Of a stretch of DNA of 64,000 nt, positions 1-8,261 are shown in pieces. Both the position numbers and the translations under genes were made by a program. The stretch is from CAMTWZ01 sp041749075 (lineage in GTDB: Bacteria; Bacteroidota; Rhodothermia; Balneolales; HLUCCA01), in NCBI GenBank assembly GCA_041749075.1, contig JBGTBY010000018.1, positions 62,001 through 126,000 on the forward strand, read 5' to 3'. Position 1 is the stretch's first letter, and every line of letters starts with the position of its first letter. The notes beneath the pieces are model-generated. The model saw nothing but the letters and a program-made list of their open reading frames with translations, searched no databases and was not told where the DNA came from.

Positions 1-1009
1 GCTTGTTGGCATATTCGCGCTTGCGATGTTGCCACTTCCACACTTCCAACGCTTCCTGTGGGGTCAAGTCTGTTGCTGGATTTCCATCCGCCAAACGCTG
101 TTTAGAAAACTCATTCCAACCGATAAATGTGAATGGATACTGCCCGTTTGTAACCATTTCGGGTGTAATTCCTGTCATCGCATCTTGCCCGGCATACACT
201 TGCCAAAATGGTCCGTTGATTCCGTAAGGACTTTCTCCAAAATGCTTCTGTTGAGGTGGTGCGATACGATAATCAACGGCGACTTCGTATTTGTCGAGGC
301 GTCCTTCTTTGGTCACCACGTTCACCACACCCGACCGGATACCGCCATACTCGGCCGTAAATCCACCGGAAATCACTTCCAATTCATTGATGGCTGTCAG
401 GTTCAAGGTTGTGTTCGGCTGCTGGGTTCGCATGTCGCGAGTGGAAAGGCCATCCACGATGATGTTCGTCTCGTTGATGTTACCCCCACGAATCACCAAC
501 CCGCTACCACCAGCACCGGCGCTAAGTGAAATACCCGGATACGTGGCCAATACTTCTTCCAAGTTGGCAACTGGGCTATTCTGAAGCGTCTGCGATGTGA
601 CCAAGGTCCGGCTCGACGAAAGATCCAACTTCACGATCTCCCTGTCTGCCGTAATCACAACCTCATCCCCTTCAAACGCTTCCTCTGCCATATCCATGTT
701 CAAGTTGGCGGTCTCGTTGATGTGGATCCGAAACTGCTGCACCACCTTCGTACCGAATCCAATCATGGAAAATCGGACCGTATAGGTACCCGGAGTGACG
801 TTTAGAATAACATAATAGCCTTCCAGATCCGTCACTGTACCCTGGGTGGTTCCTTCCAGAAACACGTTCACTCCGATTAGGGGCTCATTTGTCCCCGTCT
901 CGAGTACTCGTCCTGTGATACGTCCCGCCCCTTGGGAAAACGCATCAACAGATACAAACAGCAGAATGGCTGCAAAAATGAACCTGAGGCTTGATTGTAG
1001 ACATTTCAT
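1..1009 (-). CDS. TonB-dependent receptor, N-terminal part (cut by left window edge)
   Basis: This is the first 336 residues of an outer-membrane TonB-dependent receptor read leftwards; the barrel lies outside the window. Residues 1-25 form a signal peptide ending DAFSQ. Residues about 28-110 match the carboxypeptidase-D regulatory-like (SusC-type) beta-sandwich with the usual G.V.D..T..PL.GVNV and G...D..G.Y patterns. The plug follows, with SNLEEVLA-like and VIRGG, VDG and GGFTAEYGG motifs typical of the family. The start at 1009 is chosen because the signal peptide begins there; an in-frame ATG at 1018 would add three residues. It lies downstream of a DeoR regulator and a permease on the same strand, so import of a sugar or glycan fragment is the likely job, but the ligand cannot be read from the sequence. 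Confidence 0.9.
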   Translation of the reverse strand, partial: MKCLQSSLRFIFAAILLFVSVDAFSQGAGRITGRVLETGTNEPLIGVNVFLEGTTQGTVTDLEGYYVILNVTPGTYTVRFSMIGFGTKVVQQFRIHINETANLNMDMAEEAFEGDEVVITADREIVKLDLSSSRTLVTSQTLQNSPVANLEEVLATYPGISLSAGAGGSGLVIRGGNINETNIIVDGLSTRDMRTQQPNTTLNLTAINELEVISGGFTAEYGGIRSGVVNVVTKEGRLDKYEVAVDYRIAPPQQKHFGESPYGINGPFWQVYAGQDAMTGITPEMVTNGQYPFTFIGWNEFSKQRLADGNPATDLTPQEALEVWKWQHRKREYANK

Positions 1010-1050
1010 GATTTCCATCCATTTGGAACTAGCGGTGGTCATTTCTCATC

Positions 1051-1119
1051 ACGTTCTTAGCATAACAAAGAACGTTCTTAAATGCAACTCAATATTTACT
1101 ATTTCGAAACTATTCGAAA
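1051..1119. promoter_or_regulatory. Palindromes and direct repeats upstream of the TonB receptor
   Basis: AAGAACGTTCTT at 1068-1079 is a perfect 12-base palindrome. Its right half ACGTTCTTA recurs at 1051-1059, exactly 21 bases (two helical turns) away from 1072-1080. A second element at 1102-1119 contains TTTCGAAA and TTCGAAA. Read on the minus strand it has the form TTTC-N6-TTTC, also seen at 2087 and 3041. This spacer of about 120 bases is the only non-coding DNA between the permease and the receptor, so these are candidate operators. No regulator can be assigned with certainty. Confidence 0.5.
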
Positions 1120-1129
1120 GGCAATGTAA

Positions 1130-2029
1130 CTATTTTGAGCTTTCATTCAGCGTAGGGGCATCCTCTTCAAGCGAAAGCAAAAGAGTTGCCACAACAGCCA
1201 ATACCATACCTGTGAGTGTGATCGCGTTCGGCACCACCGAATAGATGATCAGAGACAGGATGATTGTGATAACCGGTGCCACGGCATTCGTCATCGGCGA
1301 CACGATCATGGCTTTGCCATATCGGAACGCATACACCAAGAAGAGAGCACCTACCGAGTTCAGAATTTGAATCAGCGCGGATGCACCAGGTCCTGAGAAG
1401 CCCCAATTGATAGGTTGGGTGAAATCAGTCATGAACCATGCTACCGGCGCCAGAACGATACCAGACACCATCATATAGAAGAAAATATTCTCGGCTTCCA
1501 TGCTGGTATTCGACACTTTGATCACATACGCCTGCAAACCCCAAGCAAAGAACACCAGGAACGCCGGAATGATCCAGAACAGATTCTGAACACCGCCGCC
1601 ATCGCCCGGCGAATAGGATAGCAGAGGAATCGCTACAAGGGCCAAAAACACACCACCCCAACCAAACTTGTTGGCGCGCTCTTTTAATAGGAGCATCGAA
1701 AGAGCGATAGTGACCACCGGCGACATGGAAATAAACGGATAAACCAAATAAGCCGGACTGATGGCCAGTGTTTTGAACAGGATCAACTGTCCACCGGCTC
1801 CTAGAATCCCTACGGTCATTCCAAGGAAAATGGATTTCGGCCGGAAGTCGAACTTCCACCCAATGAGGTGCATCGCCACGAGTGCGGGCGGAATCATGGT
1901 CAACGACCAAACCACATAAATGAGTGTTGATGGGAATCCTGCTTTCTCAGGAATTTCGATCAATGCGCCCCAAATACCCCAAAAAACCGTTGTGATGATC
2001 GCGTAAACCAACCATAGCTTTGACTTCAT
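1130..2029 (-). CDS. EamA/DMT-family (RhaT-like) permease
   Basis: A 299-residue integral membrane protein with about ten hydrophobic segments in two similar halves (residues 1-140 and 150-290). This is the layout of the drug/metabolite transporter superfamily with paired EamA domains. The second half carries the family's typical ending (LTGMVLAVVATLLLSLEE) and the first half has the typical LLLKERANKFGWGGVFLALVAI pattern. It probably moves a sugar or sugar derivative across the inner membrane. It sits between the DeoR regulator and the TonB receptor, all on the minus strand, so it is the natural inner-membrane partner of that receptor. Substrate is inferred from context only. Confidence 0.85.
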   Translation of the reverse strand: MKSKLWLVYAIITTVFWGIWGALIEIPEKAGFPSTLIYVVWSLTMIPPALVAMHLIGWKFDFRPKSIFLGMTVGILGAGGQLILFKTLAISPAYLVYPFISMSPVVTIALSMLLLKERANKFGWGGVFLALVAIPLLSYSPGDGGGVQNLFWIIPAFLVFFAWGLQAYVIKVSNTSMEAENIFFYMMVSGIVLAPVAWFMTDFTQPINWGFSGPGASALIQILNSVGALFLVYAFRYGKAMIVSPMTNAVAPVITIILSLIIYSVVPNAITLTGMVLAVVATLLLSLEEDAPTLNESSK

Positions 2030-2067
2030 GCAGTGCCTCCAATTCCGTTTTCAATTCGTAGGTGTTT

Positions 2068-2100
2068 ACACTTTTTTTCAAAAGTGTTTCGTTTGCTTAC
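2068..2100. promoter_or_regulatory. Hairpin/operator between the DeoR gene and the permease
   Basis: ACACTTTT and AAAAGTGT form a perfect 8-base inverted repeat with a 4-base loop at 2068-2087. It is followed at once by TTTCGTTTGCTT (2087-2098). That 12-mer recurs exactly at 3041-3052 in the divergent promoter region of the same locus. The shared word resembles the TTTCRTTTYRTTTY operator consensus described for E. coli AgaR, a DeoR-family repressor, with GC in place of YR. Binding by the adjacent DeoR protein is an inference. Confidence 0.55.
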
Positions 2101-2134
2101 GAAAACCTACTGAATTGAATGATTGAAAGCAAAT

Positions 2135-2905
2135 TCAGACAATCAAAAGCTCGATATCCCGATCTTCGATGATTTTCTTCATGCTATCGGAAATACCCGA
2201 ATCGGTGATGATGAGGTTGATGCGGTCGAGCCCGCAAATACGAGACAACCCGCGGCGGCCGAATTTAGAGGAGTCCATGACCAAAATGGTTTTTTGAGCC
2301 GACTCAATCATCATCTTATTTAAATGGGCCTCGAGTGCATTGGTGGTGGTCAGTCCAAAATCCGGATCCAACCCATCCACAGCCAAAAACAACTTGCTGC
2401 AATAATGTTCTTTGACCATCATCTCGGCGTAAGGACCAACAACCGCAGCGGATGTGGACCGGATCACGCCTCCCAACATCACAAGTTGCACATCCGGTAT
2501 CCGCATCAGCTCCATCGCCACATTGATCGCGGATGTGAGAATCGTCAATTTCCGCCTATTTGTAAGGTGTCGTGCGATTTGGACCATCGTTGTGCCCGCA
2601 TCCATCAGCAAAGTGTCGCCATCTTCAACCAGATTGGCGGCGGCTTCGCCGATACGTTGCTTTTCATTGGCGTACCGCTTTCCTTTCTCTTCAAAATGTT
2701 GGTCTTGCACCAAATAATCATTGAGCATTGCTCCGCCATGGGTGCGGATCAGCAGATTTCGCCTTTCAAGGTATTGCAAATCCTTTCGAATCGTCACTTC
2801 CGACACATTCAGCAGGTCGCTCAGCTCCACAACCGATACCTGACCATTGTCTTTCAACATCTTGAGCGTTTTATTTCGACGCTCAGCTACACTGAAGGCT
2901 GCCAT
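2135..2905 (-). CDS. DeoR/AgaR-family transcriptional regulator
   Basis: A 256-residue DeoR-type repressor. Residues about 8-60 are the winged helix-turn-helix (SVVELSDLLNVSEVTIRKDLQYLERRNLLIRTHGGA), a near-perfect match to the family signature. Residues 75-240 form the C-terminal sugar-phosphate-sensing domain, with the phosphate-binding DAGTTMVQIARHL stretch and the LGG..R... motif. DeoR proteins of this type respond to phosphorylated sugars and control hexosamine, galactitol or tagatose operons. The gene is divergent from the PfkB-LacD-AgaS-KbaZ operon across 231 bases and heads the leftward permease/receptor genes, so it probably controls both arms. Candidate boxes lie at 2087, 3010 and 3041. 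Confidence 0.9.
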   Translation of the reverse strand: MAAFSVAERRNKTLKMLKDNGQVSVVELSDLLNVSEVTIRKDLQYLERRNLLIRTHGGAMLNDYLVQDQHFEEKGKRYANEKQRIGEAAANLVEDGDTLLMDAGTTMVQIARHLTNRRKLTILTSAINVAMELMRIPDVQLVMLGGVIRSTSAAVVGPYAEMMVKEHYCSKLFLAVDGLDPDFGLTTTNALEAHLNKMMIESAQKTILVMDSSKFGRRGLSRICGLDRINLIITDSGISDSMKKIIEDRDIELLIV

Positions 2906-3136
2906 ACTTTGTAACTCGTTAGAATAATTTGGTTTAATTGAAGATACCCACTTAATTCTCTATTAGACACCGTAATAGGTTCGATTAGTTAACTAAAGTA
3001 GCAAATCCAAAACGAAAGGCAAAAATCGACAACTTGGACATTTCGTTTGCTTTCAAATATTATTATTTTGATATCGAAATGACACGCATTACATTACGAT
3101 TTGTTAAGATAGACGCCTGACCATCGCATCGCGACC
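2906..3136. promoter_or_regulatory. Divergent control region of the sugar locus
   Basis: AT-rich spacer holding the start sites of the DeoR gene (left) and the PfkB operon (right). It contains a perfect palindrome TTAGTTAACTAA at 2985-2996. It also has inverted 8-base arms AAACGAAA (3010-3017) and TTTCGTTT (3041-3048). The right arm extends to TTTCGTTTGCTTTC (3041-3054), close to the AgaR consensus. A TATTTTG at about 3062-3068 could be the -7 element of the rightward promoter. No RNA gene is evident. Confidence 0.6.
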
Positions 3137-4141
3137 ATGCCAAACTTTCATACTCATCTCCATTCCGACCGATCCCCACGCGTCGACCTTTTTGTGGTAG
3201 GCGAGTTGAATGTGGACCTGATTTTAGATCAAATCCAAGGCCTTCCAGAACTCGAGAAAGAGAAAATCGCATCTGGAATGACACTGACATTGGGTAGCTC
3301 CTCCGCCATACTTGCAGCCAATGCGGCCTCACTCGGTTTAAAGGTGGCGTTCGTTGGTCGTGTTGGCCACGATACATTCGGCAGCCTTTGCGTCGATTCA
3401 CTATCAATGAGGGGTGTCGACACCACCCACATCATCACAACCGACGGTGTTCAAACCGGACTTACCTGCATTTTTACGTCCGGCCGGAAACGCGGCATGC
3501 TCACCTATCCTGGTGCCATGGAACGCCTCACAATAAGCGATATCACAGACGAAATGCTGCTCGAAAGCCGTCATTTACATCTGTCATCCTATTATCTCCA
3601 ATCCGGGCTGCGGGCGGACGTGGCAAGATTGTTCCAACGCGCCAAAGACCTGCACCTCACCACATCCTTCGACACGAATTGGGATCCGGACGACAAATGG
3701 GACACCGACATCTATGATGTGCTTCCATTCGTCGACGTCTTTCTCCCCAATGACGACGAAGCGATGCGGATCAGCCGGAAATCGACGCTTGATGAAGCCC
3801 TCGAATTTCTCTCGTCCATGTGCGGTGTGGTTGTGGCCACCTGTGGTTCCAAAGGAATTCGCGCCCGCCAAAGTTCGAAACAGTTCGAAATCGATGGGTT
3901 GAGCCTGAACACCGTAGATGCGGTTGGCGCCGGTGACACCTTCAATTCCGGCTTCTTGTCCAAATACATTCATGGCGCGCCACTAGAAGACTGCCTGCGG
4001 TTGGGAATTCTGTCGAGCGCCTTTTCCACGCAATACGCCGGAGGAACAGCGGCATTCGATCATCTCGACGCCTTTCAAGCCTTCATCAAGCAACACGACT
4101 TGACCATGCGTGTCCACGACACCAGCATCCAAACCATATGA
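3137..4141 (+). CDS. PfkB-family sugar kinase (probable tagatose-6-phosphate or related kinase)
   Basis: A 334-residue ribokinase-fold (PfkB) kinase. The N-terminal half has the GELNVDLI start and GSSSAILAANAASLGLKVAFVGRVGHDTFG substrate-side motif. The C-terminal signature DAVGAGDTFNSGF holds the catalytic base Asp267 and the anion hole. Members phosphorylate sugars or sugar phosphates. Its stop overlaps the ATG of the LacD-type aldolase by four bases (ATGA), so the two are translationally coupled. That makes tagatose 6-phosphate to tagatose 1,6-bisphosphate the best guess; phosphorylation of another ketose or of 2-keto-3-deoxygluconate-like acids is not excluded. It is the first gene of the rightward operon. 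Confidence 0.85.
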   Translation: MPNFHTHLHSDRSPRVDLFVVGELNVDLILDQIQGLPELEKEKIASGMTLTLGSSSAILAANAASLGLKVAFVGRVGHDTFGSLCVDSLSMRGVDTTHIITTDGVQTGLTCIFTSGRKRGMLTYPGAMERLTISDITDEMLLESRHLHLSSYYLQSGLRADVARLFQRAKDLHLTTSFDTNWDPDDKWDTDIYDVLPFVDVFLPNDDEAMRISRKSTLDEALEFLSSMCGVVVATCGSKGIRARQSSKQFEIDGLSLNTVDAVGAGDTFNSGFLSKYIHGAPLEDCLRLGILSSAFSTQYAGGTAAFDHLDAFQAFIKQHDLTMRVHDTSIQTI

Positions 4142-5160
4142 CATACCCCGCAGGAAAATATCGCAGACTCACCCGCCTTTCGGATGCCAAAGGTACCTTT
4201 TCCATGTTGGCGATCGATCAGCGCAAATCCTTGCGGCAGATGATTTCGGCACAAACAGGTGAAGCTCCCGATTCGGTTCCTGCCACAGGTTTGGAATTGG
4301 TGAAACGGGTTGTGACTCGCGAATTATCCAGCAAAGCCAGCGCCTTGCTAACCGACCCTCTTTTCGGATATCCCACCACGTTCGATGTGGTTCCGTTTGA
4401 TACCGGTGTGATGCTCTCGATCGAAACCACCGGCTACGCAGTTGTGAACTCGTACGAACGTCTCACCCGCCTCATTCCATCATGGAGCGTGGAACAAGCA
4501 CTGGTCACTGGTGCAGACGGCATCAAATTGTTGGTCTGGTACAATCATGAGGCCGGTAAAGCCACATTGGAACATCAACGCGACATCGTGTTCCGAGTGG
4601 GCGAAGCCTGCGCCAAGTATGAAATTCCCCTGATCCTTGAAATCGTCACATATCCGTTGTCCGATGCCGACGTGGCGGATGCGGGTTATGCCAAAGAAAA
4701 ACCCCATCGCGTGATTGATGCGGCCCGCACGTTTTCCGCCCCTGAATTCGGTGTGGATGTTCTCAAAATGGAGTTTCCGGGTAACCTCAAATTCACAGAA
4801 GAATTTCAAGACCGACCTTATGGTGCTGGCAAAGCGGTGTATTCACTCGCAGATGTCCGTTCGTTCAATAAACAATTGAACGAGGCGTCGTCCGTGCCTT
4901 GGGTCATCCTCAGTGCTGGCGTAGATCCCGATGAATTCATTGAGAATATCCAAATCAGCAACGAGGCGGGTGCCAGTGGTTTCCTTTGCGGACGTGCCGT
5001 TTGGAAGCACATCATCAAACAGTACCCGAATGAAGCTGCAATGACCGATTTCATCCGGAACGAAGCCGCCCATCATTTTAACCGCATCCTGGATGCGAAC
5101 ACGAACGCGCTTCCGTGGTTCAGCCACAGGCGTTTCATCGATCATCCAAGTCAACAATGA
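4138..5160 (+). CDS. lacD: LacD-type tagatose-1,6-bisphosphate aldolase (class I)
   Basis: A 340-residue TIM-barrel protein of the LacD/DeoC-FbaB group. The N-terminal IDQRKSLRQM, the DPLFGYPTT strand and the DVLKMEFPGN strand are family hallmarks. Lys210 in the last motif is the expected Schiff-base residue, so this is a metal-independent class I enzyme that splits tagatose 1,6-bisphosphate to dihydroxyacetone phosphate and glyceraldehyde 3-phosphate. The gene overlaps the PfkB kinase by four bases upstream and the AgaS gene by four bases downstream. The pairing kinase plus LacD is the known lower tagatose pathway. Cleavage of a 6-deoxy-sulfo sugar phosphate (the YihT relatives) is a less likely alternative. 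Confidence 0.88.
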   Translation: MTYPAGKYRRLTRLSDAKGTFSMLAIDQRKSLRQMISAQTGEAPDSVPATGLELVKRVVTRELSSKASALLTDPLFGYPTTFDVVPFDTGVMLSIETTGYAVVNSYERLTRLIPSWSVEQALVTGADGIKLLVWYNHEAGKATLEHQRDIVFRVGEACAKYEIPLILEIVTYPLSDADVADAGYAKEKPHRVIDAARTFSAPEFGVDVLKMEFPGNLKFTEEFQDRPYGAGKAVYSLADVRSFNKQLNEASSVPWVILSAGVDPDEFIENIQISNEAGASGFLCGRAVWKHIIKQYPNEAAMTDFIRNEAAHHFNRILDANTNALPWFSHRRFIDHPSQQ

Positions 5161-6407
5161 TCATGGGACAGACCGTACAAGATTACCTGAAGCGGTTCGC
5201 GGATAAACAGAATCCGCTCGCTCAGATGGTGAACCATCCGGAACCGGAGAAAGGCTTGGAGTTCACTCCTTCTGAAATCGCACAGCAACCCTTCCTGTGG
5301 CGTCAAACTGCCGAAATGGTCCGCGATCAGGCATCGGCTATCCACAATTTTCTGGAACAGGCACAGCTCTTCAACACGAAAGACCGTTGCCACATCATTC
5401 TGACAGGTGCAGGAACGTCGGATTATGTCGGACTTTCCCTGGCCGATCTGTTTCGGGTCAAATTCAAAACCCCTAGTATCAATTGGTCAACGACCCGAAT
5501 CACGGCGAGTCCGGAAGACTACATCAACACGCATCACAATTACTTGATCTTGCATTTCGCTCGCTCAGGTAACAGTCCTGAAAGTTGTGCGGTTCTGAAG
5601 TTGGCTTTGCAGCAGTATCCTGAAACTACGCGTCATTTGGTGATCACCTGCAACCGCGATGGGGAATTGGCCAAATTGGCGTATCAGAATCCTGATCGAG
5701 TGTATGCTTTGATTTTGCCGGATGCGAGCAACGATCGCGGCCTGGCCATGACCAGTTCCTACAGTTCCATGGTTATTGCCGGACAAGCGGTCGCGAACAT
5801 CCAAGACATCGATCAATATGTGGATTTGGTTGAGCGAATGGCCCGATGCGCCGAAGAGTTCATGGATACCTATTCCGAAGAGATTTACACGCTCGCCGCT
5901 CCGACCATGCTTCGTGCCTTCTATCTCGGAAACCGGGATCTGCTCGGCGCCGCAAACGAATCGGCCCTGAAAGTGCAGGAATTGACGATGGGTAAACTCA
6001 TCGCCAAAGCCGAAGATACCCTCACATTTCGCCACGGACCGATATCGGCAGTGGATGAGACCACGATGGTCTGTTTTTTCCTATCGGAAGACAATCTCAC
6101 CCTTCGGTATGAGATGGATGTGTTGAACCAATACGAAGCCGCATTCAATCAATTGGGTGTCACAAGCGTGGTGGTCGGATCCAATCATAAACGTGGTGCA
6201 AGCAACAAATCCGCCCATTATCTATCGTACGATCCCGACCATATTTGGAACATCCCATCCCTGTATCAAGTGAATCTGGCGGTGTTGTTCGGCCAGATGT
6301 ATGGCCTGTTCGCATCCAGCCGGAGGAACATCAATGTCGACAATCCTGCATTGGGGAAAGCCCTGTACAGCCGCATCGTTCAAGGCGTTCGGTTACATGA
6401 ACGATAA
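5157..6407 (+). CDS. agaS: AgaS-type SIS sugar isomerase (galactosamine-6-phosphate deaminase/isomerase)
   Basis: A 416-residue protein with two SIS domains (about 80-215 and 255-390). Visible motifs are GAGTSDYVG, HFARSGNSPESCAVL (the Ser/Thr phosphosugar loop), and SALKVQELTMGKLIAKAEDTLTFRHGP, typical of AgaS/GlmS-like ketose-aldose isomerases. AgaS converts galactosamine 6-phosphate to tagatose 6-phosphate with release of ammonia. The start at 5157 is chosen because it overlaps the LacD stop as ATGA, repeating the coupling seen one gene earlier; ATG 5163 is an alternative. In this operon it would feed the kinase and aldolase upstream. Confidence 0.88.
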   Translation: MIMGQTVQDYLKRFADKQNPLAQMVNHPEPEKGLEFTPSEIAQQPFLWRQTAEMVRDQASAIHNFLEQAQLFNTKDRCHIILTGAGTSDYVGLSLADLFRVKFKTPSINWSTTRITASPEDYINTHHNYLILHFARSGNSPESCAVLKLALQQYPETTRHLVITCNRDGELAKLAYQNPDRVYALILPDASNDRGLAMTSSYSSMVIAGQAVANIQDIDQYVDLVERMARCAEEFMDTYSEEIYTLAAPTMLRAFYLGNRDLLGAANESALKVQELTMGKLIAKAEDTLTFRHGPISAVDETTMVCFFLSEDNLTLRYEMDVLNQYEAAFNQLGVTSVVVGSNHKRGASNKSAHYLSYDPDHIWNIPSLYQVNLAVLFGQMYGLFASSRRNINVDNPALGKALYSRIVQGVRLHER

Positions 6408-6460
6408 CTCCTTGCGGAGGGTCCCATGCCCCGGGTCGCCGCATCCATTGCGAAAATACC

Positions 6461-7684
6461 ATGTCTACCCAGACACTCACGGATCTTCCGTTAGTAACCC
6501 GATATATCCGATCCCTTCAACAAGAGCCGTTCAAGAATAATACCTGCCTACTGGCGGTATGCCCGAATTCGGAAGCCGTAGCACGTGCCGCACTCATTGC
6601 CGCAGGCGAAGTGAACGCGCCGATTTTGTATGCCGCCACCCTGAACCAGGTGGACACCGATGGCGGTTACACCGGCTGGACGCCAGAGCAACTCGTTGAT
6701 TACCTGAATACCACAGCGAGCGCGTATGGTATCGACACGCCCATCATCGCTTGTTTGGATCATGGCGGACCCTGGCTCAAAGACAAGCACGCCACCCTCG
6801 GACTTACCTTGGTCGAAACCATGGCCGCGGTGAAATCCTCATTGGAAGCATGCATCCGTGCCGGTTATGGCTTGCTTCACATCGATCCGACCGTCGATCG
6901 CAGCATCTCTGAAGACGATCCCATCCCCATCCACATTGTGGTAGATCGTACCATCGAATTGATTCAACACGCCGAAACGTTCCGCATCCAAAACGGCTTT
7001 CCTCGCATCGCGTATGAAGTGGGCACCGAAGAAGTGCATGGAGGACTGGCGAATCTCGACAGTTTTGAGCAGTTTCTGTCATTGTTGGATGCCGGCCTCA
7101 AACAACTCGAATTGGAAGACGCCTGGCCATGTTTCGTGGTCGGCAAAGTGGGTACGGATCTGCATACCACCTACTTCGAGCCGCAAATGGCGATCGACCT
7201 CACATCCCATACCATCAAATATGGCGCACTGGTGAAAGGTCATTACAGCGATTATGTGGACAATCCGGAAGATTACCCGACTAGCGGGATGGGTGGTGCG
7301 AACGTGGGTCCCGAATTCACCGAGGAAGAATACTTCGCTCTTACATACCTCATGAATCGTGAGAAAAAATTCGGCATGGATTCCGGTTTGTACGAGGCTC
7401 TAACGAATGCCGTGCGGGACAGCAACCGTTGGCAGAAATGGCTCTTCAAGCAGGAAAAAGGAATGGATCTGAGCGAGCTCACCGATGAGCGCCGCGATTG
7501 GATCATCCGAACGTGCTGCCGTTACATATGGACCAAGCCGGATGTGATGAGCGCCCGAGCCCGATTGTATGAGAATCTCAAACCCCATATGAATGCGGAT
7601 GCGTTTGTGATCCATCGGATCAAAACCGCGATTCTCAAATACTATCACGCATTCAATCTCATCGATTTCAACGAACGTATCTGA
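6461..7684 (+). CDS. kbaZ: GatZ/KbaZ-family protein; candidate tagatose-6-phosphate 4-epimerase
   Basis: A 407-residue member of the D-tagatose-bisphosphate aldolase class II accessory (GatZ/KbaZ/AgaZ) family. Diagnostic stretches include LIAAGEVNAPILYAATLNQVD, CLDHGGPWLKD, GYGLLHIDPTVD and YEVGTEEVHGG. In enterobacteria such proteins stabilise the catalytic subunit GatY/KbaY. No GatY/KbaY gene is visible here; the operon has the unrelated class I LacD instead. Stand-alone members have been shown in other bacteria to act as tagatose 6-phosphate 4-epimerases (to fructose 6-phosphate), and that activity would make sense here. It lies 53 bases after agaS in the same direction. Confidence 0.85.
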   Translation: MSTQTLTDLPLVTRYIRSLQQEPFKNNTCLLAVCPNSEAVARAALIAAGEVNAPILYAATLNQVDTDGGYTGWTPEQLVDYLNTTASAYGIDTPIIACLDHGGPWLKDKHATLGLTLVETMAAVKSSLEACIRAGYGLLHIDPTVDRSISEDDPIPIHIVVDRTIELIQHAETFRIQNGFPRIAYEVGTEEVHGGLANLDSFEQFLSLLDAGLKQLELEDAWPCFVVGKVGTDLHTTYFEPQMAIDLTSHTIKYGALVKGHYSDYVDNPEDYPTSGMGGANVGPEFTEEEYFALTYLMNREKKFGMDSGLYEALTNAVRDSNRWQKWLFKQEKGMDLSELTDERRDWIIRTCCRYIWTKPDVMSARARLYENLKPHMNADAFVIHRIKTAILKYYHAFNLIDFNERI

Positions 7685-7702
7685 TTTGATTGTCGAAAGT
7701 GG

Positions 7703-7710
7703 TACGTTTA
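7703..7710 (+). promoter_or_regulatory. -7 element TACGTTTA directly before the gamma-carbonic anhydrase start
   Basis: Matches the Bacteroidota -7 consensus TAnnTTTG except the last base. It ends four bases before the ATG at 7715, so transcription would begin at or within a base or two of the start codon (leaderless). No clear -33 TTG is visible. Confidence 0.45.
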
Positions 7711-7714
7711 GGCC

Positions 7715-8260
7715 ATGATTTACGCCTTTCTTGAGCACAAACCCCAATTCGACGAGTCCAACTTCATCGCTCCCAGCGCCGATGTCATCGGCAATGTGAC
7801 CCTCGGATCCGAAAGCAGTATTTGGTTCAACTGCACGGTTCGAGGCGATGTGAATTGGATCCGGATCGGGGATCGCAGCAACGTGCAGGACAACACCTGC
7901 ATTCACGTCACCAATCGCACCCATCCCACCACGATCGGCAATCAAGTCACGATCGGACATTCGGCCATGATCCATGGCTGTACGATCCACGACCGCGTGC
8001 TGGTCGGCATCAAATCTGTGATTCTTGATGGAGCCGTGATCGAGTCGGATTGCATCATCGCGGCGGGCAGCTTGGTCACACCCGGAAAAACGATGCCATC
8101 AGGATGGATGTGCATGGGAAGTCCATGCAAACCCGTGCGAAAATTATCGTCTGAGGAAATTGCCTCGATCGTCTCGTATTCCAATAATTATGTGACCTAC
8201 AGCCGCGCTTACATGTTGAAAGACACGTACGTGGCCAACCCTTGGATGAGCAAACCCTGA
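7715..8260 (+). CDS. Gamma-carbonic anhydrase-like hexapeptide protein (YrdA/PaaY type)
   Basis: A 181-residue left-handed beta-helix protein. Hexapeptide repeats run from residue 20 to 135 (IG..T.G, IWFNC.VRGD, IGD.SNVQDN, IG..V.IGH). The three metal-binding histidines of the gamma class are present at His64 (CIHVTN), His82 (IGHSAMIHG) and His87. A short C-terminal helix follows, as in YrdA. Family members bind zinc or iron; some hydrate CO2, others hydrolyse thioesters, and many have no proven role. It is 30 bases after kbaZ but has its own promoter-like box, and the next gene starts one base after its stop. Confidence 0.88.
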   Translation: MIYAFLEHKPQFDESNFIAPSADVIGNVTLGSESSIWFNCTVRGDVNWIRIGDRSNVQDNTCIHVTNRTHPTTIGNQVTIGHSAMIHGCTIHDRVLVGIKSVILDGAVIESDCIIAAGSLVTPGKTMPSGWMCMGSPCKPVRKLSSEEIASIVSYSNNYVTYSRAYMLKDTYVANPWMSKP

Positions 8261-8261
8261 T

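Noticed and set aside
34..56. ACTTCCAC-like octamers inside the first TonB receptor
   Set aside because: Encodes the EALEVWKW segment, which resembles a conserved element of these receptors; probably coincidence rather than repeat insertion.
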